From Gordionus sp. m RMFG-2023 (lineage: Eukaryota; Nematomorpha; Gordioida; Chordodea; Parachordodidae), in contig NC_088775.1 of NCBI RefSeq assembly GCF_954871325.1, forward strand, positions 72,393,561-72,457,560: a DNA stretch of 64,000 bases. The letters run 5' to 3'. Positions 1 to 12,114 of the stretch are shown piece by piece; within the stretch, counting starts at the first letter, position 1; the number at the start of each line of letters is the position of its first letter. The notes under the pieces are model-generated. The model was not told where the DNA came from and ran no database searches. It was given only the letters and a program-made list of their open reading frames with translations. A program made the translations under genes and the position numbers.

Positions 1-96
1 AATAAAATTCTTTTTAGCCTGAAAAAGGTTTTCAATGACTACATTGCATTTGTTTAAGAAATCATTATTTTATTTAAGTCATAATAAGGTATATAT

Positions 97-1999
97 TAGA
101 GGTGAGCGCGGACTAATTATTTATTCACGGCCCACTCGCTCACGGTAGCAATAAAAAAAATTCACGCCCGTTCACGTTTACCACTAAAAAAATTCGACCC
201 GACCCGCCTGCTCATGAAAGGCAATATTTTGATTCAATCCCGAAAATTCACGGTGTTTTTGAATTTTTCAAAACTATTGCTAATATTTTACACTGTTTTG
301 GATTTTTTCTATTTATTTTTCTAATTTCAAATCCATATTAGTAACAAAATAAATACAATCTATAAATCGAAATTTTTATTTAGAAAAGAAAAATGTCCAT
401 CTCTTTTTATTTCTACTGTATATTGTTATTTGTCATATGAGCGATGAATTTTTTAAGTTCATCCTCACAGCTTTTATCGGTAGATGATGTTACTTCATCA
501 GATTTAGAAATTCTCTAAATTTTTTATTTAGAATACACTGTCTTTTATGAGTGTAGGATGTATTAGGAAAGTTATATGATAGTTGGCATTGACCATAGAA
601 TATACGGTTTTTTATAAATTTAGGATAAATTAGGAAAGTTATAGACGATAGTTGGCATTGACTTATGCATATCATCTAGTTTTATATAATTTAACATTTT
701 TAAGGTTGTTTTATATATATCTTCCTTCTCTTCTTTTAAATTCGGATTTAGAATTAAGCCTACTTTGTAATGGCTGCATAATAAATCTTTCTTTTAAAAG
801 AAATCTTGTTCTGTTTTTTAAGGTTTAGATTATTATTGTATCATATTCAGAAGGTTATGGATAAACTTCATTTATATGGGACGAGAATCTGCACTCAGAT
901 TATCCGAGCATTCTTTAAATATTGGTAAAAATTTATCTAACTCGCATATGATGTTGATATCAATTGTGGCTAATCTAAATTCTTGCTTACTAAACAAGCC
1001 CATATGTATTTCAGAATATGATTTTAAGAAACTCTGTATAATGATGTATACAGAGTTCCATCTCGTTATTACATCTTGTTTAAGAGCGTGGATTAGCTTG
1101 TTATTGGCTATAGATTGTTTAAATTACACCATTCATATCTAAATTATATCAGTTAAACAATTGTCAAAAATATAATGCATAATATTATTTAGTATGACAG
1201 CGTTTATTCATCTTTGAATGTACTTCTTATAAAATTTGCTCCGTTATCAGTCACACAACAAACATTTATTTAAAAAATTTTCCTTCTAAAATTGAATTGA
1301 CTATACTTTTAATATTAAAGCCAGTTTCATTTCCTTTGTGGCCAAAACAATGTTTTTAATTCAAGATCCTTAATGATAATATGTCCTGAACTTCGATTTT
1401 TATAGTTATCCGTCAAAATATTAGTGGTTATGGACAAGTAATTATTTGATCATGCTTTTAATCTTAATTTTAATTTCATCGTATATTTTTGGAGCTATAG
1501 TATTCATGAGAGTTTTCCGGCTCACAAGTATATCTTTCATATTTTGTTGTCCATATGTAACACCAACATTTAAACTCTTGGCCTAGCTTGTAAAATCCTT
1601 CACTTTCTGTTGCATTTAAAGATCGAAGATCTTTACAAATAAAATATAACTCACTTTTCTGTAAAAGGTTTAAGCAAAATAAGTCTCGCGATAAAACACC
1701 TAAACATAAAAAGAAAATAGAACTAACAGCATGATACCGGATGTTGTTTATAAAATGCGGAAGATTTTTTGTTTCAAAAAAGGAAAATTAAATTAGAAAA
1801 TTTATATTATAATTATAAAATTGCAAATTTATATTTATAAAAAAACAAATTTAAAAATTAAAATATCCGATATTCACGAGAAATTTATGTTCACGCCAGA
1901 TCACGACCGGAAAAATTTTTGGGAAGGCCGGTCACGTCTAATAATTTAAAATTTATTCACACTCACGCCTTGCCGTGGCCCATCGTGCGCCCACCTCTA
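97..1999 (-). mobile_element. Decayed hAT DNA transposon (H1)
   Basis: Both ends begin, reading inward, with TAGAGGTG followed by a GCGC core, and the terminal ~130 bp on each side are rich in TTCACG motifs. The 8-bp flanks GTATATAT (89-96) and CTATATAT (2000-2007) match at 7 of 8 positions, as expected for an old hAT target duplication. Transposase remains lie between the ends on the minus strand, which sets the orientation. It is too broken to be active. Confidence 0.85.
840..1700 (-). pseudogene. hAT transposase remnant of H1 (BED/RNase-H-like fold)
   Basis: Read on the minus strand, this keeps recognisable hAT transposase blocks in order. Near 1690-1620 is FICKDLRSLNATESEGF, which corresponds to the family's 'DLRPFS.VE.EGF' block. 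Then comes a shifted frame with VSRKTLMNTIAPKIYDEIK. Around 1260-1200 is VTDNGANFIRSTFKDE, the VTDNGANF motif of the RNase-H-like core. Around 1090-870 are QDVITRWNSVYIIIQSF and CELDKFLPIFKECSDNLSA. Several frameshifts and stops separate these pieces, and no C-terminal dimerisation block was found. hAT transposases excise and reinsert the element by cut-and-paste in the nucleus; this copy cannot encode one. Confidence 0.8.
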
Positions 2000-3629
2000 C
2001 TATATATTACTAGATAACCCCCCCCCCCCTCTCAATTAAAAATATAATAGGGTAAATTATCTGTCTCTTACCTAATTTTCTTCTATTTAGATAAAATATT
2101 CTTAGAAATTTCTTATTACATTTAAAATGTGCGAAACATTTAATTTTGACAAAATTTCACATTTTAAAAATTAAATTATAAAAAAATATGAAAAGGGGCA
2201 CACTACCCAAAGTTGTTATAACTTTGGCGGGGCATTCCCAAGCACCTGTATCCGAGAAGTGCCCCTTCTAGTATGGGATCGATGTTTGGTCTTTTTTACT
2301 TCCAGTGCACTTATAGTCTTACCTTACTAATAGGGACTCTATTATGTTTATCATAACTGTGCACCCCTCCCCCTTTTAAATTAAATAGTATATATTTGCA
2401 GTTTTAATTGTTAAAATGAAAAAAACAATGGCTCAACTAGCACTTGGGTAAAAAAATCACATTTTCCAAAGAGGCCACAAGTTTATTTTACTAGTTTATT
2501 CTATAGCTCAAGTCTCATAATTTAAAATAAGAAAAAATTTTTTTTTATAAAGATGATAATAATTTATATTATAGAATTAAATTTAATGTTTTATAGAATG
2601 CAATTACTAAGTATTTTTTTTTATTATCATTGCTATTTGTGCTTCTATATTATTTGTTTATCTTGAATCTTGATGTTAATTTTGAAAATTTCTTATTTTG
2701 CTCATAAGTTTTTATTTATAGTGTCTATCAAGCGAGTTGAAATACTAAAGTAAAATATATAGATTAAGCATTATGGCCGTGTTCTGATAATTTTAATATT
2801 TATTGGCTTTTAGTCTAGGATATAAATCTTTTGCACTAGGAACCCTACTTTGGTTGGTTTTAAGTATTTGTTAGCATTGTTTTCTTATTTTAGTCTCGTT
2901 TTTTTTTATTTTCTGTCGTTTTTTTGTTTTTCTTGCTTGTTTCTTTGATTTAAAATAAAAAAATTTTTTTGGGGTTTAGTCGATATTAAATAGCCAGCTA
3001 TTTAGTAATAAGCGACCCAGGACATGGCCTACATATTGATTTTAGCTTTGGAATTAATACCTTCAGAGGATTCAAAATATTATATAAACTATTCTACTTC
3101 TTTAGCTATTAAACAAACTTAAAAATTTACAGTGTAATAAATATATTCATAACTTAATATTCACAGGTTAATAATCATATTCACAGTTAAATTATTCTAT
3201 TTAAAGTTTAATAATTATATTCAGAGTTTTGAATTTATTTTCACGGATTTTTAAATAAATGCTCAGTTTTAAAATTATTTTCACAGTTTTTTAGTTAAAT
3301 TCTCAGTTTTCCTCATTATTTTAGGTACCATATTGGGCAAAATCTAAATACTTAGGACTATGAGCAGCCAATAAGTTTCTGTACCGAACTATATACCATG
3401 GGGCCCGCTTTAGCCTTTAGCTAAGGGTATGCAATAAAGATAAGGATTAGTGTCTATATTAGATAATAAGAAATACTAATTTTATTAGAAGCCAACCCAC
3501 TAGACTTAGGCTGCTGAACAGCGTAAAAAAGCGCGAAGCAGCCAATAAGTTTTTATTAATTTTTACCGAATTACGCGGTTCAGACTAAGGCCTGATACAA
3601 AACTCGTGTAACACGTTAGCGGTTAGCGC
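2000..3629. other. AT-rich spacer, no gene recognised
   Basis: I see no coding region. A small inverted-repeat structure lies at 2188-2270: GGGGCAC near 2194 is matched by GTGCCCC near 2260, and inside it a hairpin with arms CCAAAGTT/AACTTTGG sits at 2207-2227. It could be a MITE remnant. At 3140-3310 an imperfect motif of the form TTCACAG/TTCTCAG recurs every 25-40 bp. The phrase AGCAGCCAATAAGTTT occurs twice (near 3365 and 3537). Confidence 0.5.
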
Positions 3630-3949
3630 CAGGGGCGGACTGGCCATAAGATCCAGTGGGCATTTTGCCCACGAGGCTGCGAGAAAATGTCGATTTTGAG
3701 GCCGATGAGAGGAAAATATCAAAAAAGAGGCCGGTAGGAAAAAAAACATTATTTTGTTCACATTATTTTCTCTTATCATTTATTTATTTTTAATGATATC
3801 TATTATTTGAATATAACATTCCCTGAGAAGAATTATCATGTCGTTTACTATATTTGAATGCATAAAATATCAATTACGTCGCTTGACGCTATATATCATT
3901 TACCACGTGCTTTTCGTTTTTTTTTTCAAAGGAAGTGAAAACGCTTATG

Positions 3950-4905
3950 TTTGAGTCTGAGTAGAGTGAAAGCTAAGTTTTGATTAATTTATTATATTAA
4001 TTTTTATACATTAATTTATTGTATATAGGAAACTATAGTGATTGATTGTATTTCTTCTACTTAATTCATTGATCCTTTTGAGCTTGGGCTTGAGTAGAGT
4101 GAAAGCTAAGTTTTCATTTATTTATTTAATTTTTATACATTAATTTATTGTATATAGGAAACTATTGTGATTGATTGTATTTCATTGATCCTTTTATGCT
4201 TGGGCTTAAGTAGAGTTAAAGCTAAGTTTTCATTAATTTATATAATATTTTTATACATTAATTTATTGTATATAGGAAACTATCTTGTTCTTAATTCATT
4301 GATCCTTTTGAGCTTGGGCTTGAGTAGAGTGAAAGCTAAGTTTTCATTAATTTATTATATTAATTTTTATACATTAATTTATTGTATATAGGAAACTATT
4401 GTGATTGATTATATTTCTTGTTCTTAATTCATTGATCCTTTTGAGCTTGGGCTTGAGTAGAGTGAAAGCTAAGTTTTCATTAATTTATTATATTATATTT
4501 TTATACATTAATTTATTGTATATAGGAAACTATTGTGATTGATTATATTTCTTGTTCTTAATTCATTGATCCTTTTGAGCTTGGGCTTGAGTAGAGTGAA
4601 AGCTAAGTTTTCATTAATTTATTATATTAATTTTTATACATTAATTTATTGTATGTAGGAAACTATTGTGATTGATTGTATTTCTTGTTCTTAATTCATT
4701 GATCCATTTGAGTTTGGGCTTGAGTAGAGTGAAAGCTAAGTTTTCATTAATTTATATTATATTTTTATACATTAATTTATTGTAATATAGGAAACTATCT
4801 TGTTCTTAATTCATTGATCCTTTTGAGCTTGGGCTTGAGTAGAGTGAAAGCTAAGTTTTCATTAATTTATTATATTATATTTTTACATTAATTTATTGTA
4901 GAGGA
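3950..4905 (+). repeat. Minisatellite, about 8 copies of a 115-134 bp unit
   Basis: The phrase GAGTAGAGTGAAAGCTAAG recurs at about 3959, 4093, 4209 (variant), 4322, 4455, 4588, 4721 and 4837. Between copies lie TACATTAATTTATTGTATA, GGAAACTATTGTGATTGATT and ATTCATTGATCC. Unit length varies through small deletions. The array lies in the 5' leader of hAT H2, upstream of its transposase, and any open frame in it is a by-product. Confidence 0.9.
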
Positions 4906-5036
4906 AACTTTTGTACGCCTAATATTTGTATTACAACAATTTACTGATCATTAGCAAACAAACATAATATAAGAAAAGAATCAACTTTATATACTATTTT
5001 TACACGTAAATTGAGATGTGTGTAAATAGTCAAAAG

Positions 5037-5350
5037 TAAAAAACTTATTTATATTTCATAACCCAAAGATAGTAATGTTTTTTTATTATTATTACTGGCT
5101 GGTAACATAACAGATTACTTTATGCTTTATATTAAAATACAATTCTTTAAAAAAAATTATAATAAATTTTATTTTAGTTGAATTGATATATTTTTAAAAA
5201 ACTTATTTATATTTCATAACCCAAAGATAGTAATGTTTTTTTTATATTATTACTGGCCGGTAACATAACAGATTACTTTATGCTTTATATTAAAATACAA
5301 TTCTTTAAAAAAAATTATAATAAATTTTATTTTAGTTGAATTGATATATT
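5037..5350 (+). repeat. Tandem duplication, ~157-bp unit, two copies
   Basis: The block starting AAACTTATTTATATTTCATA at about 5041 is repeated almost perfectly from about 5198, differing by a few bases in the T-rich stretch (ACTGGCTGG versus ACTGGCCGG). It lies directly upstream of the first methionine of the H2 transposase, so it probably arose inside the element. Confidence 0.85.
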
Positions 5351-5357
5351 TTCATAT

Positions 5358-8088
5358 ATGCATAGAAATGCCAAAAGGAAATTTAAAGGTGGAGCTGAAA
5401 AATTAAGAAAAAAAATGCTGCTGGTCTCAAAGCAGCTGGTGCTGATCCAAAACAACTTAAATTATCTTTTTTTGATAAATCAATACCAAGTATTTCAAAT
5501 ACTATTACTTCATGTAAATAAACTATTTTTTTAGAGATACCAACAACTGCCTCCCATTCACCACTACCTGAAACAACTACCTTATCTGCAACATCTTCAT
5601 GTATTATGGCATCAGTTCAATCATTGCCACTATCCTCACACTTGTCAGAAGCAACTACATCAATAATGCCTTCAGATATTTCTCAAAGTGGATTATCAGA
5701 ATTGATATGCATACACATGAAAATTCTAAGTTGCAATTAACAGCCACTATACCTCAAAAACTTAGATTTTTAATGCAACATCCTATACAACCAATAAACA
5801 TTAAATATGATAAATTATATTATCAAATGGTAATGAGTGAAAAAATACCTAGAAAATGGATTACCATAAAAATTATATGCAATAAAGCCCAAGCTGTGTA
5901 CCTCAATCTGCCTGGCATTTGCAGTATATGAAAACACTTTCACAACAGGCTCTACAAATTTTCGTCACATGCACTCATGAAAATTCAAAAGTGCATATTA
6001 GTGCTGTCGAGGCCTACCTCAGAGCTTCAAAAAACTAGTCATTTAATAATTCAATTAGCGTTAAAATATTAAATGAAAAAAATCGACAAATTCATAACAA
6101 TATCCACATATAAAACAAATATTTGAGATAATAAAGTTTTTAGGTAAACAAAACTTACCATACAGAGGATCAAATGCTACCGAAACACTTAGCCTCTTTG
6201 ATAATGAAAATATAAATCATGGCAATTTCCTGGAAATGATCCGTATTATATCAAAGAATGATCAAATACTTAGAGATCATTTAGAGAAGGCTATTTTAAA
6301 AAGCAAACGTAGAAAAGATACGCTTAAACTGTCTAACAAATCAAAATCGAAGGAAAGAGGTTCTCTCATAACCTTGTTGTCAAAAACAACTGTCAACAAA
6401 GTTATTGATGCTGTTCTTGATCAAATCAGGAATTTAATAAAAAAGGAGATTGGTAACAAACGGTTTAGTTTGCAAATGGATAGTACTCAAGACATTTGCG
6501 TTTATGATCAAGCAACCATTTGCCTACGATGCATATATAATGGTAAAATAACAGAAAGGCTTTTTGCTCTTACAAAAGTTACGAACTCTTCTGGAAAAGG
6601 ATTTTTTGATATCTTGAGTGAATGCTTTTTAAAACATGGAATTCAAATGAGAAATATAATTGGAGAATCATTTGATGGTGCTGCAAATATGCGGGGGGAA
6701 TTTGTTGGGTTGCAAGCTCTTATTAGACAAGAGGCTCCAGGTAGCTTGTATATTTGGTGTTATAGTCACATATTAAATCTCTGTATATGTGATTCATGCG
6801 ATAATATTGAAGGCAAAATTTTATTTGGATTATTGAACAGACTAGCAACTTTCTTTGGTGAATCATATAAAAGGATGGACGCTTGGGTAAAACAGAATAA
6901 CTCAACTGGCCAAAATAAACTGAGAAGGCTGCAAAAAATAGGTGAGACAAGGTGGTGGGCACGTGAAAAAGCCCTTAAATGGATATATGGCAAAGAGAAC
7001 TTACTTCCAATAACGATAAGTGCACTTCGATTTATAATAGATAATAAATCATTTGAGGCAAAAACCTCATCAGAAGCGCAGTCGTTGATAGATAATTTAT
7101 GTAAATTTAAGACTCTTAGTACAGCTGTAATATATTTGGAAATTTTTGAAATAATGGGGCCATTGTCATTGTATCTTCAAACCAAAAATTTAAATATTTT
7201 GTCGGCATGGAAGATGATAGAAGATGCTAAGTCTTCTGTGTCATCGATAACTATTACATCAATTCAAAATAAAGCAATAAAAATGGCTTCTGATTTAAAT
7301 GAAACACTTTCATATTTAAAGCTTACGGAGAGTATCTGTGTACAGACTGCTCTACCAAAAATTCGAATAGGACGAGCAAAGAGAATATATAGTGATGAAG
7401 GCCAGAATAAACGTCCTCAAGAATCGATTGACCTTTATAGGGTTGAAGTATTTCGTCCTATAATTGATCAAATTATAAACAGTTTGTCGGAACGCTTTTC
7501 TGCGAATAGAGAGCTTATTTTGAATGTGCGATATTTGCATCCAAGGCATTTTGATGACATAAATAGCAAAGGTATTTCTGAAATGGCCTTGGAAAAACTG
7601 GCGCAATTGGCAAATATATCGAGTGATAAATTACATAACGAATTGTGTCATTTTCTAGTGTATTCAAAGATTTAATAGCAGAATTAAATGAAACGGACGA
7701 TGATATCTTATGTACAAGTGAGGAGTCGAATGAAGAAGATGGAATACTACAATATGATAATAACTCGAAGTGTGATAAATGTAACAATTGTTTAATATGC
7801 GTGTATGAAATTCTTAAGAGGTACAATATGCATACAAGTGCATACACTAATTTATTTTTGGCGTATGAATACATTTTAACTTTATCATTTACGCAGGTTA
7901 ATTGCGAGAGAATATTTAGCAAATTGAAAATTATAGAAAAAAGACTGGGAGCTAATATAGGCCAAAAAAAATTAGAAGCGTTTTTAATGAAGTCAGTTGA
8001 ACGAGAACTATTATCGCAGATTGAAATAGAAGATATTCTTGTTTATTTACGCAAAGGTTCAAAGTTAATGAGAGATTTATTAACATAA
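5358..8088 (+). pseudogene. ZMYM1-like hAT transposase with TTF-type zinc finger (H2)
   Basis: A plausible start is the ATG at 5358 (MHRNAKRKFKGG), followed by a basic N-terminus with AGADPKQLKLSFF. One in-frame stop lies near 5518. The zinc-finger region (5700-6060) is scattered over frames: QHPIQPINIKYDKLYYQ, then SEKIPRKWI, then HENSKVHISAVEAYLRASK. A long open frame at 6236-7672 (479 aa) holds the catalytic RNase-H-like part, with FSLQMDSTQD for the first Asp, GESFDGAANMRGEF for the second, YSHILNLC, and GETRWWAREKAL. A frameshift near 7650 leads to 7645-8088 (147 aa) with the C-terminal dimerisation block LSFTQVNCERIFSKLKII. The encoded enzyme would cut and paste H2. The catalytic and dimerisation parts are unusually well kept; the N-terminus is broken. 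Confidence 0.85.
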
Positions 8089-8329
8089 AAATTATATATT
8101 ATTAATTCATTTATTTAAATCTTATTTATATCTATTACAATATGATCTCTAATTTTATAAGTGCAACAATTTTATTCTCTGTGCAATATTGTATAATTGT
8201 TATAATTTTATATGTGTAATTAATTGATTTTATATATTGAGTATGTATTATATTATATTTAACATGTGATGTATGATTTGATTTTATAGTGCAATATCAT
8301 TGTAAATCTAATATAAAATATATATGTGC

Positions 8330-8465
8330 AATGAATATTTTTTTATAAGTGCAATGAATATTTTTTAATATGTGCAATGAATATTTTTTTATATGTGCAA
8401 TGAATATTTTTTTATATGTGCAATGAATATTTTTTTATGTGTTCAATGAATATGATTTTGGATGT
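8330..8465 (+). repeat. Short tandem repeat, ~21-bp unit
   Basis: About six copies of ATGTGCAATGAATATTTTTTT, with weaker copies upstream from about 8160. It lies in the 3' untranslated part of hAT H2, between the transposase stop and the right terminal repeat. Confidence 0.85.
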
Positions 8466-8726
8466 GCAATTTTTTAAAATAAAATATATGATTATCGTGT
8501 CATTATTCTTTTCTTTTTTTTAAATGTAAATTGTTTGAACCTATAAAAAATAACAAGTAATAAAAATATATAATTTAAAGAAGCCATTTAAGGGAACCCG
8601 GCCGAAGGCCGGGCAAAAGCGGGCCGAAGGCCTGAAAAATAGGGGGTATGGGGGCGAAGCTCCCATAAAAATGAGGCCGCTATAAAAAAATGCCCACGAG
8701 GCCGTATCGTCGCCAGTCCGCCCCTG

Positions 8727-9210
8727 AAAGATAGGAGTCAATGTTTATGTCAGATGAGTGGATATATTATTTTATTAAAGACCAAACCTACCATATTCGA
8801 TAAAATCTAACAAAAACTAAAAAATAATTTTATTTGAAACTGTGAAAACATAAATTAAAACTGAGACTAATTATTTAAAACTGTATATTTCGATTATCTA
8901 CAGTCCAATTAAATGATATATCCTTTATTTTCTAGTAAAAAGAGATGTTATTATAAATAATTAAAGCAGAGGTTGGAATCTAGATTAAATAGGAATTCGG
9001 CTCTTGTTAAAAATAATTTTTAAACGGCTCTTGTTCCGGTTTAAAATTTTTAAAGTGGTTTCGGTTATTAAATTTAGCAATCCGTTTCAAACCCAAAAAT
9101 TAAAGTTACTTAAGGGCCTTTATATTTTGGCTGCATTAAGGTTGTGGGGGCACTATAGGAAATATTGATTCAAATCATTATACATAGTTACGGGTATAAG
9201 AGTAATGCTC
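8727..9210. other. AT-rich spacer with an orphan hAT-like terminus at 8967
   Basis: No gene seen. CAGAGGTTGGAATC at 8967 looks like a hAT end and is followed by GGCTCTTGTTCCGG-type sequence, but no matching right end was found nearby. The stretch 8790-8905 is weakly similar, in inverted orientation, to 3230-3350 on the other side of H2. Confidence 0.35.
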
Positions 9211-9996
9211 CATAGGTGTAGCCAGGGATGCGAACCCATAAAAATTTTTGGCCGGGTTCGGTTCGGTTTAAGGATAAAAAATATTAGTGGGTTCGGTTCA
9301 GGGAAATATTTATGAACCCGGGTTTGATTCTGGGTTCAGCTTGGGTTTAAGAATTTTTGAATTGATAAAAAATATTCTATATTTAAATCATAATTAAAAA
9401 ACTAGACATAGATTTGGTATAAGTCATGTATCAATTTTAAAATTTTTATTTAGATGTATTTCTTTAAATTAACAATACCCAATATAATAATTTTTACTTT
9501 GACTTGTTCACTTTCATTTTCCTCTAATTAATAGTCTTTGAGAATAAGTTAAAAATTAAAACTAAATGAATTTAATTCTTTAAAATATATTAGCATTCCA
9601 ATAGGAATCTTCGGGAATAAATTAAAAAAAATTTAAAAATGGCGTAAATGAATTAAGTTGTTTAAAATTTATAAGCACTTCACTTAATTGGAAATTTGAA
9701 AATATTATAAAATCTTAATTAAATTATTAATATTTGTATTTACAATTATACAAATATCATATATGATTTTAACAATACACTGAACAATTTTTTCAAATAA
9801 TTTTGAATAATAGCCGCTATTTTAAAAAATTAATTACTTTTACGAATTTTTCTTTCAAATTCTTGTTTATAGTGATATATTATATATGTTTTTGGGGAAG
9901 AAATGGGTGGGAGGAGGACATTTTAATTAGCTTATATGAAAACAAGCAAATTTATGAAGGGGGTATCTCACCTTGTCCATCCCGGCTACGCCTATG
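9211..9996. mobile_element. hAT-like non-autonomous relic with CATAGGYGTAGC ends
   Basis: CATAGGTGTAGCCAGGGATG at 9211 is matched by CATCCCGGCTACGCCTATG ending at 9996. This is an inverted repeat of the same CATAGGCGTAGC family as the well-supported element at 39273-40962. The flanks TAATGCTC and ATTAGTCT do not match, so no target duplication survives. Just inside the left end, repeated GGGTTCGGTTC motifs (9250-9350) resemble the terminus of another hAT family. No transposase is visible. Confidence 0.45.
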
Positions 9997-10690
9997 ATTA
10001 GTCTTTTTATAGAGTTTTTTCATAAATGTTTAAAAAAATAAATATAAAATATTAAACCTTGTGTTATGAAAAATGAATAGTATATCCTCAAGCAATTAAT
10101 TTTTATATATAAATTTAATTAGAAAAAAAAATATATAAATTAATTTAATTTTTCGTTTTGACTAAAATGGACTCATATACTATGTATTTGTTAATTTAAC
10201 CTTATGCAATCTATTAATATATTCTTGTGTTGACCCTAATTCGATTTCTAAAAGTAATAATCTATTCATATAAAATAACATTAACTCTAGTAAATTATGC
10301 ATATTTTAATTCTTCAACGTTGAAATAATGTTTTTAATATAGACGAGTGTCAAAGGGAGCATAAATTTAAATAAGCAGGTTATATTATAGTATGTGATAA
10401 TGCATTTTCAAATACGATTTCTCTAAAAGTGTAAATATTCCACTGCTATTATAACGGCTTTTCAGAATGTTTAAAACTATTCCAGAACAGAACGCGTTTA
10501 AAAAATTAAAATAATTTGATTGAACAAAATATAATATTCCTTGTGCCAGTCTTATCAGAGACAAGCTCTTTAAAATGTTTTAAAAAAAGAAATAAAACAG
10601 GCAGTTCTTTCATTATAGCGGAAGCTCCTATAATCAGAATGCTTTATTTTGAAGTTGTCCCATTGTTAAAACTCGCCATTTTGCAAGAAA
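9997..10690. other. AT-rich spacer, nothing recognised
   Basis: No coding region with recognisable motifs, no tandem array and no clear terminal repeat found on either strand. Confidence 0.4.
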
Positions 10691-12000
10691 GTCCGCTAGC
10701 GTTTGGAAAAAAGTAGCGCGCTATCGTTACCGCTAACTTTTCAAAAATGTAGTATCGTTACCTCTAGCGTTTTTAAAAAAGTAGTGTATCAATACCGCTA
10801 CGTTTTTTTTAAAAAGTAGCGTGCTATCACTATCGCGACCGCTAGCTTTTTTTAAAAAAGTATTTTAAAAATATTTTTTACATTTTACAAATAAAAAATA
10901 TGACTAAAATTTCAAATATATATTTTTTTTACTAAATCCCAATAATAATAACATTTCCATATTGTTATCCCCAAGTCTAGAGCGACGACCAGAAAGTAAG
11001 CTATTACTAAATAATCGTTCATTAGAACGCAATGCAGTATTAAATCTAATACACATATTTTTTATATAAGAAAAATCAAAAATATTTTTAGATTTAAAAA
11101 ATCCGTTTAAAGGATTGTAATAATATTATTATTTATTTTAAAAAAGTCAATCATCCATAGTAGGTGGCGTTTTTGATCTGGATAGGGTCAGTCTAAATTA
11201 TAATAGTAATAGTTATAATAAAAATTATGTAGGGGATAAGTGGGTGGCCATGTTTGCTTATCTATTGAACCAATTTCTTTCGGAATTGGTTAAAATGTGA
11301 AAGAATTGAAATAAGTATTTTTTAGCAGGCTTTGATAAAATTTATAGAATAAATAGATGAATGATTAATTTTAAGCATGTTTAACACCTAGATAATAATT
11401 TACAAAATATTATCAATAAATAGATGAGTCTGATGATAAAATGGATGTTAATTATTTATTGTAATTTTTAATTTATATAATTTTTGAATAATATCTTATG
11501 GCCAGTTGAAACATGCCTTGTTTGGACTGGGACAAAAAATCAATTTTCATATATTCATCTAGCTCAAAAACTATTGTAAATATAGCCATGATTCAAAATA
11601 TATTTTAAAGATTAAGAATTGGGCTACACATTAATAATAAATTTGTTGAAGTTTTGTTTGATGATAAAACCTTCCGGCGCATCTTACCATATTTATACCG
11701 TGTTAATTTTTTTTTATCAAGATTAAAATATTTTGCGAATTCAGTAAAAGGAATTCGATATTATCATCCAGGGAAATTACTTTGTCAATATGTTCTAGAC
11801 CAATATTTTCTGCAATACCCGACAATTTAAATTATTTTGAAAATTTATAATGCAGATTTTAAAATATAAATTTCAATATTAAATATAGAAATAATATAAA
11901 TATATCTTAACAACTTTTATGTGTATTTATAATTTCTAAATTAGTAGCGAACTACCACTATTGCTATTTTTTTAAAAGTAGCGAGCTAATTTAACAACAA
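10690..12000 (-). mobile_element. hAT relic with AGTAGCG.GCTA termini (H3)
   Basis: Clusters of AGTAGCGNGCTA-type motifs lie at 10690-10860 and 11945-11995, flanking minus-strand transposase remains. The same terminal motif family occurs at 18890-19016. Exact end points and a target duplication could not be fixed, so the boundaries are approximate. Confidence 0.55.
10930..11830 (-). pseudogene. hAT transposase C-terminal remnant (H3)
   Basis: Minus strand. At about 11830-11750 is GLEHIDKVISLDDNIEFLLL, resembling the helical insertion region of hAT transposases. At 11054-10930 is the C-terminal dimerisation block, readable as FNTALRSNERLFSNSLLS then GRRSRLGDNNMEMLLLLGFS, which follows the hAT consensus 'NT.LPS.A..ERLFS.G....PRR.RL.D..FE.LLLL'. 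Nothing N-terminal to these parts is present next to them. Stops and frameshifts separate the pieces. Confidence 0.7.
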
Positions 12001-12114
12001 TGTTATCTACCCTATATTATAAATATATGCCAATCAAACTAGTTTTTGAAATGAGACATTTTATGAAGTATAATTAATGATACTTAAAATATTTTTTCTT
12101 TAATTCATCTTTAT

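Larger units (their letters stand above)
3630..8726 (+). mobile_element. hAT transposon of the ZMYM1/TTF-finger type (H2), near full length
   Basis: Left end CAGGGGCGGACTGGC (3630) and right end GCCAGTCCGCCCCTG (ending 8726) are perfect 15-bp inverted repeats typical of hAT ends. Both subterminal regions also carry GTGGGCATTTT / TGCCCACGAGGC. A plus-strand transposase occupies 5358-8088. The flanking octamers GTTAGCGC and AAAGATAG do not match, so the target duplication is lost or the ends come from a rearranged copy. A GC-rich palindromic module sits near the right end (8595-8640). Confidence 0.88.

Noticed and set aside
876-1142. 88-codon plus-strand frame
   Set aside because: It is antisense to the H1 transposase block TRWNSVY...LDKFLPIFKEC on the minus strand.
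2188-2270. Inverted GGGGCAC/GTGCCCC structure as a riboswitch or terminator
   Set aside because: No adjacent gene and a eukaryotic context; at most a MITE remnant.
6723-7922. Minus-strand frames at 6723-6993, 7352-7606 and 7515-7922
   Set aside because: Antisense to the H2 transposase, whose plus-strand frame carries the conserved hAT blocks.
8967-9131. CAGAGGTTGGAATC as the left end of a complete hAT
   Set aside because: No inverted partner or target duplication found; kept only as an orphan terminus.
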